Below are positions 48,577-59,067 of a DNA stretch of 64,000 nt, one piece after another (positions within the stretch are counted from its first letter, which is position 1; each line of letters begins with the position of its first letter). The notes beneath the pieces were generated by a model. It made no database searches. It was not told where the DNA came from and was given only the letters and a program-made list of their open reading frames with translations. The DNA is taken from the NCBI RefSeq assembly GCF_000006405.1, contig NW_003213889.1, forward strand, positions 567,789 through 631,788, read 5' to 3'. The translations under genes were made by a program, and so were the position numbers. This DNA comes from Perkinsus marinus ATCC 50983 (lineage: Eukaryota; Perkinsozoa; Perkinsida; Perkinsidae).

Positions 48577-50692
48577 TTCATATTTCGACCCAGTTCGGAA
48601 ATAGGAGTTTTGGGCGAAGGTGTGTGGGGGCGGGAGAGAATAAGTTGATAACGAAGCTTCCTTACTAGACCGGCATATTGGGGTATTGATAGTCATCAAT
48701 GGTCCTAGCTGAGGTAGAGTTTCAGAGCTTATTCGGTGAAGATTCGACATTTTCCAGTGACCGTTTGGTACCACGCAGTTGTAGTATTTAATATCCATCC
48801 CAGTCACTCTCTTCGCATCGGTTTCAGTCAACGCTATCCCATCCTTGGATTTCTGTCCAAATCCTTACATTCCTTTTACACACCGACTGGACCCGAGTTT
48901 TCCAAGACAGATCAGGGTCGTTCTGTTCCAAAGGCTAGCATTCCTTTTTTATTTAATTCCTGTGCCTTCTGGAAAAAATGGACAAAATGTTGGTTGAGTA
49001 GTTTCCAGCTAGTGAGGTAGGAAACTCAGAAATGGACGCGCGGACTGTCCAAATTTTTCCGTGGTTAACGACGAATCACACACATCAAGTTGGTGCGTTG
49101 GGATTGAAGTCCAACGCCGCAGTAAATTCAGCCTTATGTAACTCAGCCAGTATGACCGCTTAATTAGCCGGCGGAGAGGTATTCTGGTATACTGTAGAGC
49201 CTTCAAAAGAATCTCATGTTTAACAAGCTCAGGGTGTTACTATCCGGCTAAGGCCGCCGTCGGCCGGTGTATTTCCTTCCACCTAGCACAGCTTCGGGGT
49301 CTGTGTACGACCATAAAACACAAGCTATTGCCGCAGTGTGTCGACCACAGGCATCAATGAAATCGACGCAGCACAGAAGGTTAGTTCCGGATGCCGCAAT
49401 AATGGCTCTTCACCCCGCACTGTGGAAGATTCTCGGCGATTGTTGCAGTGGCGTTGAAAGGCCGTCCGGCATTTGCGCTCTATTTATGGTTGGTGTGACG
49501 CTACGTGACCTTCGCACACGTCGCCTCTTGCTTCCCGATCATCTCGCAGTACTGGCTTGTAGACCATAATATGGTCTTCAAGCCAGTACTACACACGGTA
49601 GACTTGGTATGGTCACCATACCACAGCGCACCGCCTTGTCTCGGGACTGGGCGTCACCCAGCGCTCCCCGTGTGGATCGTCTGCGGTTCACAGATCACGA
49701 GTTACAATTTGGTGATTCCCTTCCCAAATTATTCATCATAGTCAGTCGTCGCTGACCACTGTCTTTGAATTATGTTCTGAGAGGATCCAGCTCTCCCTGT
49801 TTCCCCAGAACTCATCGATTCTTTCGTCACGAGGTCCTAAAGAGATATCAGGCCCGACACAGCCCATGGGGCCCTCAGGGGCTGTGAGTCAGCGTATTTC
49901 GTTCCGATCCTCTAAACCAATATCATAGTATTTTTATCTACGATAACACTACCCAGGGCGGAAGGAATTATAGAGAAAATGATGTTCTTATTAATTCATA
50001 TGAACATCTCATCGACAGACCCTATTCTTACCTATAATAGCGAGGCATCGGCGGAGCACGATATTCTCAATGCTCTTCGCGAGAGTTGATCTACTATCGA
50101 GGTGCTCGAGGAACGCCAGGCTTGGTATGAAGGTACAAAGCGATCCACGGAGTGGACTAGGACACCGGTCGACGCTCGCTCATGGTTTGTCAGAATGATC
50201 ATTTTCATTGATTTCAAGGCGAAGGCTATTTCCACTTATTCCCTTGAGCGTAATCAGACCCTAAGTGTTGGCGTTAACAGCTGTCAATTGGTCCCTATCT
50301 GAAAAAGGCCTTTGATCGTTCACGCCGTGCGGTGTATCGCAGGGAAGTTTACAATAAAGAGCAACACAATAGCGAATACTAAAACGCAACAGCGCGAAGG
50401 CGCTTTAGGGCACCCTCCGTCTCAACCCCGCCTCGTCGGTTCTCGAATCTCAAGGAGACACGATTCACGCCGTGAAGCATGCCAGTTACAATCCTGGCCC
50501 AACACTCGATGCCGGTGACCGCCAATCACGTCTAGCGACTTCACAGTACCAATTTCTAATCGTGCTACTACAACTACCATCTTGGTAATCAGTTCATCGA
50601 TCCCTCGCAAACTAGAAACTAATTACACAACGCTGTGCTGGATCCAACAACAAGATGGCTTGTATCAGGGACATGACATAACCATGCATTCA
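48577..50692. other. Intergenic region between paralogues B and C
   Basis: About 2.1 kb with no convincing gene. Open frames at 49267-49569 and 50102-50302 (+) have no recognisable similarity. It contains a double hairpin at 49548-49623. Confidence 0.5.
49548..49623. repeat. Double-hairpin element 2
   Basis: Long stem of 20 bp (49548-49567 and 49571-49590, loop AAT, one mismatch), then a perfect 9-bp stem TGGTATGGT-C-ACCATACCA at 49605-49623. The arms are unrelated in sequence to the other double hairpins. Confidence 0.85.
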
Positions 50693-53600
50693 CTATGTCC
50701 CGCCGGACGCAGGGACATTACTGGGAGTCGAACCGTCGCCTGGCAGACCCACGCTGCTCAACACCTGATCAGCCTTCTCAGTTATGTCCTCTTCCATATT
50801 ATCAACTATCTTCCTGGCATTTCTCAATGCCTCATCATCGAGAGCATCCTGCTTCTCCTCCATAGTGGCTAGCTTATTTCGAATCTTCTCTATGAGTGTT
50901 TCCGTGCGGTTCGATACCTTAGCCTCCTCAACTCTCATTCGTTTTACATTATCCGTCATCTTGCTATCAAAGTCCTTGCTCTGAACATACCCCATATCGA
51001 GCTTCCTGTGGAGCTTATTGACCTCGTCCACGGACTTAGTGAGAATATCTTCGGTCTTCAACATGGCCTGATGTAACCTCATAGTGAGTTGCTCAATAAA
51101 CTCAGTGTCATCTTTCTGGAAGTGCTTCAAATTTCTGCCCATCACTTGCGAGTATTCCTCCCACAGCTGTAGGATGCTCTTCACCGCCTGTCTCGTGTGA
51201 GCAAGACGAATTGCAATATCGCTGCTATCACCAGCCTCAGAGCCTTCAAAGTCCATCTGTATCTTCCCCAGCTCATCCATCACATTGGAAAGGGTCTTAG
51301 TCATTCTAAGTTTAGTCTCTTGAGCTTTCTTGAACATTCCCGATATATTGTTCTTAGCAGAATGTTCCAAACCTTTAAAAATAGCTTCCTCATGCCTGGC
51401 TAAAATCGCCGAATGATCCTTCTCAGCCTCAGTCTTCTCTATTCGTCGATTATTGCCCATATGAGCTGTCTCAATATCGAACTTGTTACCAGCCCTTCCC
51501 TCCTTCAATTCCTTAGACACCAATGACTCGGCCTGGACCACCGCTCCTCCTGCTCCAGAGAGCAGGCCCGTGTCCCTCTGACCAAACTCCGCCACTTCAT
51601 CACCGAGATCGTTATTCTTCAGACCAACTGCATCTTCAATAGTCTCGAGATTGCCAGTAACTTTCTTCATGCTTTCCTGTACTTCTTGAGTCCTCTCGTT
51701 GTTAGCGCCATCACCCTTGAGCAACGAGCTCTTCATCTTAGTGTCATCAGCACGGTCCTTGTTCGCGAGGTTTTTCAGTTGTTCCATTACTCTTATGCCC
51801 TCCTCAGCCTCGTCCTTTTCCTGTTCAGTTTCCTCTGTATTAGCTCTCTCGTTGAGTTTCGTGATTCTAAGATTGATATCTCTAGTTGAATCAAGAGCCT
51901 CCTTCTCGATCTGCTTAGCAGCCTTGTCGAAAACCTGGGGGATAGCCGCAAGCTTCTTTTCTAAAATTTCGGTTTTGTGTGATAATCGCCCAGCCTCTCC
52001 ACCAGACACTTTCCTGAGAACAACAAACAAGTCCGACCATTCACTTCTCACGACAAAGTGACTCACGCAAATCGCGTATTGAGTTTCTCAGTTTCGTCAT
52101 TAAATTCAGTCTTCGTGAATTCAATTCCTTGCAAGATAGCGTCCAGCTCATCCTCAAACCTGTCATACCACTCTTCATCGAGCCATGATTCTTCCAAAGG
52201 TAAGACCAACTAGCCGGGTATGGACACAATTGCCAGGGACTTACTGCTTCGTATGCTTGTCGAATCGTGTAGCATCTGAGGTGAGCTTCTTAGTCATCAC
52301 CTGATACACAATCGTCGAATCAGTTTTTCCTCTCCAAACTCGTGATGATAAATGCATAATACTCCATAAGACACAGGAAGACCGAATGAACATAAGAAGC
52401 GTCGTAATAGATTCCTACACTAGAGCGCGTCTTGTCCGTGAGATAGACCTTCTGTCCATGATCTAGCTCACTCTGAGCCTTGGCCAGCACCTCCTTCGTG
52501 CGTCCCGAGGTCCTATCCAGCCCCGACTTCAACTGACACCGGACACATTATCGCGGCTCAGGGCGAGCGATGAATGCAACACCTCTGCCCGAATATCTTT
52601 CTCGAGACTTCCCTGAATCTTCGAAAAATGACCACTCAGGGAATCGACCTCATGCTCGTTGCTCAGCGCTTGCTCATCGAGAGTTCGTCTGCACCGAAAA
52701 AGATCATCAGCTGTATTCAGTAGGATAAATAATAATAATTCGCCTTTTTCACCAACGAACTTACGTATAAAGGTTTGATTCTTCAGCTAAGTCTTGTTCT
52801 TTCTCAGCCATCACACGCTCCATATCTTTTCCAATCTAATCGCGACGCGTTCAACAAGCCAACGAGCATAAATGGTTTCCTCACATCCGCGAGATTCCCT
52901 TGAAGTTCCTGTCCTTTCCGCGCACTTGAAGCCATCTTCGAACTCAGATCTCTCTCGTTGCGTAGATTCTCCGACTCCACATTCTGAGAGCAAACAACTC
53001 CAGGAATTGCCACCATCCTCCTTCCTCCCCTTACCTGAATGTCTCTTGAAGCCTCTCCAGCGACTTGCTTGAAGCCTCTACTAGCAGCATTGGTCTCCTC
53101 CTCAACAGCTCGCCTCCCATTGGCGTGAGAAGTTGACATTGCTTTCGACAAAGCGTTGACCTAAACAAATCCTCCATATGTGACGGAATCGTTCAATAAG
53201 CTATGCCTTACAAATGCGGCTTCTTGCTTTGAAATGGAGCTCCCAAGATGAGCAAGCGTCGACCTCGAGTCGCGCTCCTGTGACATGTACTCCGATTTAA
53301 TAGTGTGCTCCTCTAAAAAACAGTACCACACCTCACTCAACTTCACCTAAATTACATGGCTCACCTCTCTCGATTCCAGCCACTGCAGCATCGACTCCCT
53401 TAGCAGACAACAAGGCGTGTTTTATAGCATTCAGATGGGCCTAGGTAATGCCAGTACGCTCAACGTTATTGATGAGGCCTCACCCTCTTATTGCCGTTCA
53501 TAGTGGATTGAACTTTATCCTCAGTTTGCTCAAGATCGCGAATAGCCCCCTTCATTTTGTTCTCTGTCTCTCTCACTCCTCGAGTAACTTTCCCCTAAGA

Positions 53601-56600
53601 TAACCACCATAACGCTGCACTCACTGAGAGCATACACCTACCTCAACTTCTCTTCCAGTCGCATAAGCCTGCGATTTCAATGCCGATCCATCTTGTTGCA
53701 TCTTCACGGCCATTCCATTCATCGCCTCTTGTAAAGCAGCACTACTATGCGTGATTTGTGCACTGATAGACATGGCCGATCCCCATCTCCAACTTTCCCC
53801 TTGCATAACTCACTTGAGACTGTTGATCTGCATCTTGAGACTTTCCGCTAAGCCGGTCTCGCCCGACTTCAATGCATCTTCCAACTGCATGACCAAGCCT
53901 CCCATCTTGCTCTGTTGCATACCCAATTGCCTCTGCATCCCAATAACCTTACCTGTCGTCATCAACCCATCATCAACCCCCCTCACCTACACCCATGGCC
54001 TACTCATAACACTCCGCATCTCGAGCCGTGCAGCGCTGTCCATATCACGATTAGCGTTCGCCACAGAGTTGTCCATCGTCATGAACAGCTCCCCGAGATG
54101 ATCTCCAGAAGATGCTAACAGACAATCTTACCCCACCAATGAGGAAGCCCCACCAAACTCACCACGTAGATCAGAGACCGCTCTCTTCAATGGGGTTAGT
54201 TTCTCCTTTCTCTGTTGTTCCAAATCAGAGGAGCCAGATTGCATTCCCTCCTCGAATTTACCCAACATATCTACTTTTCGGATAATGCATCTCCGAGAAT
54301 AAACCAATCCCACCTTGAACTTTCTTCATAGCCTCATTGAGGTCCCCAGACATTTTACTGTCATCAGTAACCGGAGCTTCAGTTTCATCTGAAACACAAA
54401 GGTATGGCGGTAATCCAACTGGCGTCCTACTTTTATAACGCTCCACACGCTCATCAGCTTTCGTTTCTGCTCTATCATATTTCCTATGCATCTCCGTCTA
54501 CAGCAAAACCACTCCTCGCCATGCACATGCGTGCAACAAGCAAGTGGGCTCACTTCCAACGAGTCCACATCTTCAGTCTGTTGCTCAATCTTCATTTCGC
54601 CGTCCTTACGTCTAGCATCCTCGCGCTCCTACAGCGGCCACCATGAGCATCATCGTCGAGCATGACGAGTGGGATGAGGCCACCGCCTTACATGCGCCTC
54701 GTTCGTCTGATCCTCAATCTGTTTCTCTCCTGATTCCATCAATTTGTCAGTTTTTCCATCAGTTTGCTTCCTAAACACATTCAATCACATCCGTGATAGT
54801 AGTAGCCGTAGACATCCAAAACCCACGTGAATTCGTTGAGAGTATGATCAGCAGCTAGTTCCAGGGAGTCCCTGACCTTGTCGATTTCCTGCTCAGCCTT
54901 ACCCTGCGCCTTTTCACGCGCCTCTAGTGCCACCTCTGGCACCTCTTGTATTTCCTCTACAATTCACCAACACATCCAAGTTCACCAACTCCACGTCATT
55001 GACGCCTCCTACCAGATAGATCATCCAATAGATTCTCTGAGTCCTCCAAAAAGCCCTCAGTAGTCTTCTCCATAGTTTCCCTAGCCGCTGCGGTCTGCCT
55101 TACCCCTCTCTCCACGGGAATCTGCATACACCAAGGCACAAGACAGGAAAGGAGGGCCGAGCCCTACCTGGCCCTTGTTGATAGAGCCGACCGCTTGCTG
55201 CATGTACTGGTTGCCAAGCTTATTCAAACTAATCATATTCTGCATCTGGGCTTCAGCTTGCATGCTACTCTGGAATTGGATCCCCTTCACCAACTACAAA
55301 GAGGATAACACATCCCATTACGATTCCAAGGACATGACCTCCCTCAACCCTACCGTATCAAGGCGCTTCTCTGCCTCTTCTTTCATCGTATCAATATCAA
55401 CAGTGATTCCATAATGAACCTTATCCAGCTCGGCCCAAGCCTCGTCAGCCGCAGCGATCTATCAACACAAAGATGCATGTCTCTTCAACTACGAGGTTTA
55501 CTCACCGCAGCGTCTTTCAAAGAAAGAAGGGAGCCACCGAGGAGGCCAAATTCGCTTATCAATCCTGCGTTCTTGCTGGGATTGTCCTTACTGAATCCCG
55601 GGCCATCTGAAAGACAACAATAGGCCAATGATGAAGTGACGGGTATTCGAAGCTCACATGTGAGCCCCATCGCTTCCTCCAACTCAGCGTTAGCCAGCTT
55701 CCATCTTTGACCGAGACTCTGACAAACGACAAATCGCGGTATCCTGCCAACATCACGACAACAACGACTTACATTCGCTTCACTCTGAAGTTCAGTGTTA
55801 TCCTGATGGAGCTCCTTCATGGGTTTGAGCATCCCTTTGATCAACTGATATCTGTTTCATGCATGCTACCCGAAAGAGCTGGATGAGCACCAGCCTACCT
55901 CCTCCTATGGCAGTCATCATCATCTCCATCAGGATCGCTTCCCCGAGACTCGCACGCTCGCGCTGGACTATCGTTCTTCCTTCGACGGTTCTTATGAAAA
56001 AGAGTCATCTCAGCTCGGGAGTCCACCTATAACGGTAGCGACGTTCGAGGAACCGGTGTCCCCGCGGGCACGGTGTACTTTGGATAACATTTCAATGAGT
56101 TCTGATTCTGAGCCCATGTCTGGATACTCTCTGACGAGCTGGTGGACCTATGAGAAAGAAAAACCAGATCGATAATTACATAAAGAGACCCCAAGCCCCT
56201 AGTAAAAGGAGAAGTAACCATCCTGTGTTTCCTCAAGCGTACCCATTCTGGTCAAGACATTGTTGGCACCCGTAAACAAATGCTCACTGCTGACTTCAAC
56301 TCAGGAAGCTACCACAAGCTCTTGGAAGAGATAGGAAAAGTATTCCGAACGGATCCAAGCGTAAGTCTACGGTTTTTGGATTTTAACAAAACGCGTGACT
56401 TGCTGCGACTGATATGGTCATCGTTACCTCATCTTCTAAACCAGATGATCGAGCACGGTGAGCTAATAGTTCGTGGATGTTCGTATCGTCTTCAACGTCC
56501 TGAGAACCACCAAGCTTGTCGCAAATGTCATTTCCTGACCTCTTTTGCATCTTTCACGGTGGACCTCAGGATACGTCCTTCACTCACCTCTTCTGCATTG

Positions 56601-56647
56601 CCAATGACTAAGCAAGCCCACATGAAGAGAGCCGACCGCAGGATCAT
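50693..56647 (-). CDS. Secreted coiled-coil protein family, paralogue C
   Basis: The signal peptide MILRSALFMWACLVIGNAEE is joined by an 88-nt intron to DVEDDTNIHELLAHRARSSG. The shared module follows: VHQLVREYPDMGSESELIEM, KVDSRAEMTLFHKNRRRK, DGDDDDCHRRR, then KNAGLISEFGLLGGSLLSLK and ADEAWAELDKVHYGI. The 5' two thirds are intron-rich like A and B, but the last exon (52013-50693) is one uninterrupted frame of 1.3 kb. It covers the same modules that B splits with many introns: HKTEILEKKLAAIPQVFDKA, LNERANTEETEQEKDEAEEG, DIAIRLAHTRQAVKSILQLW. It ends QVLSSVGLPGDGSTPSNVPA, which aligns with the end of A. Product probably secreted; function unknown. Confidence 0.78.
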
Positions 56648-56755
56648 TACTATACTAGATTTAGTAAGGGTAATGGCTTCAGGGATGCAATACTTTCCGT
56701 GAAGCACGACTCAGGTTCAACCCTATCATGCGACCGTATGCGCGCCGACCCAAAC

Positions 56756-56777
56756 TGCGCCGACAAAAGCGCGCGCC
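56756..56777. promoter_or_regulatory. Conserved upstream element of paralogue C
   Basis: TGCGCCGACAAAAGCGCGCG plus CC, 109 bp upstream of the start. One mismatch in 22 bp to the element upstream of paralogue B at a similar distance, in otherwise unlike flanks. Confidence 0.6.
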
Positions 56778-57030
56778 ATCGAAATCGCGTACTCGAGCAC
56801 GACAAATCGTGGACCACGATTCGTGTTGCTTCATTATTATTGTATGGACCACTACTAATAAACTTAAGTCGATAGGTGACAAACGGAAACAATACACAAC
56901 AAGAGGTAGAGTAGGTCTAGAAGGTCGTATCCCCTCTTCCCTCGTCCGAGAAACCTAGTAAGAAGAGATTACCGTTATGTATAAAGAAGATGGTTCATAG
57001 TACTCTAGTAGTAATAAAGTATGGTTTCCA

Positions 57031-57432
57031 ATGAGCTACGGTGTAATATCATCGTCGCTAAGAAGGAATGAATTCAAGAAGCCTCTCCTCGGGTCGAACG
57101 GAGGTAGTAGCAGGGACCACTATGGGAAGTTCCCATTGGGAACACCAAAGTCAGGGCTGGTGTCGGTAAGTAGCTTTTCTCGTTATGCTGTGCGGTTCAG
57201 CGCAGAGGACGGAGCCCTGCTAACCTGTGATCATGCTATACCGTTAGTTATCATTTCGTTACGGTTCTACTGTGTCACGGCTGTTATATTGCTTTGTGCG
57301 AATCACGGTCTGTGCATGCGTGTTGTCTATTATTCCTGCGTGAACGCAGGCGCGTCACACATAAGGTTTTAAGGTTGGTTCTGAAGTTGATTCTCTGAAT
57401 CTTCCCTTGGAGCCTGGACTTAGACCCTGTGC
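57031..57432 (+). CDS. Small hypothetical protein
   Basis: Not recognised. Exon 1 reads MSYGVISSSLRRNEFKKPLL and ends SGLVS at a strong GTAAGT donor. An acceptor at TTTTAAG (about 57373) continues in phase as VGSEVDSLNLPLEPGLRPCA and stop. A further exon may exist downstream: 57640-57796 carries EPLVRPVRGG and a hydrophobic end (LILVWVRVFDTLVTMLWIAW). It is the first plus-strand gene after the long minus-strand block. Confidence 0.35.
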
Positions 57433-57796
57433 CTAACTTAGACCGTCTAAGATATACGGTTTCATTACTGTATACCCGCTAGTGGCTACGCTTCCATCAA
57501 TAAGCTGAGGGATAGTATACGGTATTCGTCAAGTGGCCGATATTGAGTTCAATAAGTTATTCGTGGTACTGGCTAGAAGCGGTAAGAACTCTAATACTAT
57601 GGTGGATTACACCGATCATCCTATACCCGTGTCTAGGATCACCAAGGTCAAGGGAGAGCCTCTTGTTAGGCCCGTGAGAGGCGGTATGAGAAGTAAATTG
57701 ATTCTGGTTTGGGTTCGGGTCTTTGACACTCTGGTCACCATGCTTTGGATTGCATGGACAACAGTCCAGACCCTCGCGGAAGCGCATAATGCCTAG

Positions 57797-59067
57797 CAAT
57801 GGCTGAGAATGAGCTCCTGATAGTGGAGCTTTAGCCTTCAGCTCTGACTCAGAACAAAAAAAGGAAACCAGGCGAGGATTACCCATTGGGTTATACGGTA
57901 TAACTTATACCCAAGAAGTGACCATGGAAGTCTCCGTCATCAGGTAGAGGCGAGTGCCCAAGATCTCGCTTGAGCAAAGATGTGTACATGCGTGCAGCAC
58001 TGACAATCTAAAATAGTCACGCACTTGAGTGCGCATCTCGGAGGTGCGATATACGCACTCCATCGGGCGTGCGAAGGATACCAACGTGTGGCAAATTATT
58101 GTCCCACAAGGATCCGATCCTTGTGGGACAATAATTTCCCCGATCCTTAGGATCGGGGAAGAGTCGTTCCCCGATAAGCCGGATCTCGGTAGATTTTGAC
58201 CGGTTGATAGTCAGGGCCTAATACAACCTTCGGCTGTGACACAGCCGCTGTGTTATGCTCACTATCAACCTCGCACACAAAGTTGAACGCAATGCTGGGG
58301 AGAACATAAGGAAAGTACGAGAAAACCCAGAGTAGTAAGTTGATGGTTCAAATAGTAGTTGCAAATAGTGGTACAGCTAATATAGCTTAATCGATCAGTA
58401 GCTTTATCGGCTAAAGTGGGACATGGCTCAGTGCAAGAGTCGAGCCCACGAATAGATCCCGGGACCTTTCGGTTCGTGATCATACAGGTTAAACACGTGG
58501 CCAGATAGACCTAGTTGAAATATTCACTAGCCTAGACCTTGCACTCCACTCACAATTTCGATACTACCATACGAAACTTCACATGCTACTAACAAAAATT
58601 GTCACAGTGATGTCAACAGTCCGATATTCGAATGATGATGTGAGAAGTAGTGTCACTACTGTAGTGATACTTCTGCATATATAAGTTTTAAAAAGATATC
58701 TAAATAACAACAATGCTCAATGATGTTGTTGAAACTAACACGCAGGAGAGCTTACTAGACTCGGTCTAGTGACGAATTGTCGCTCATAGACTAATTTTAT
58801 GTCTACTGTCATCACATTATGTTGTTCAATTGTGCTTGTCTAATAATTGGAATGTCTCAATAATCCGACCTCTCTAAGCCTCTGAGCTAAAGTAGTTCAG
58901 GTTCCGTGATCGATTGACAATCAATCATAGTTTGTCAGATTCCTCAGGTAGTCGAAAATATCCAATAAATATCTTGGGTCTAGTTGTGTGCCAATTAATA
59001 TACCTGGTGTATCATACTACCGTGTGCACAGTGCACGGTCATTGTCAGGCTGACAATGTCAGCATAA
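57797..59067. other. Hairpin-rich spacer upstream of the transposase gene
   Basis: No coding exon seen. Inverted repeats are dense at 58020-58270 (described separately), and CATTGTCA-GGC-TGACAATG (59040-59058) lies just before the transposase start. Confidence 0.55.
58020..58270. repeat. Hairpin cluster including double-hairpin element 3
   Basis: CGCACT-TG-AGTGCG (58020-58033); a perfect 22-bp stem with a one-base loop (58093-58114 and 58116-58137, arm AAATTATTGTCCCACAAGGA plus TC); directly adjoining, a 12-bp perfect stem TTCCCCGATCCT-T-AGGATCGGGGAA (58136-58160); then GGTTGATAGT/ACTATCAACC (58202-58270) enclosing CGGCTGT-GAC-ACAGCCG (58231-58247). Confidence 0.9.

Noticed and set aside
56280-56702. 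Plus-strand 140-codon open frame
   Set aside because: Antisense to the signal-peptide and second exons of paralogue C, which match A and B in order and splice pattern.
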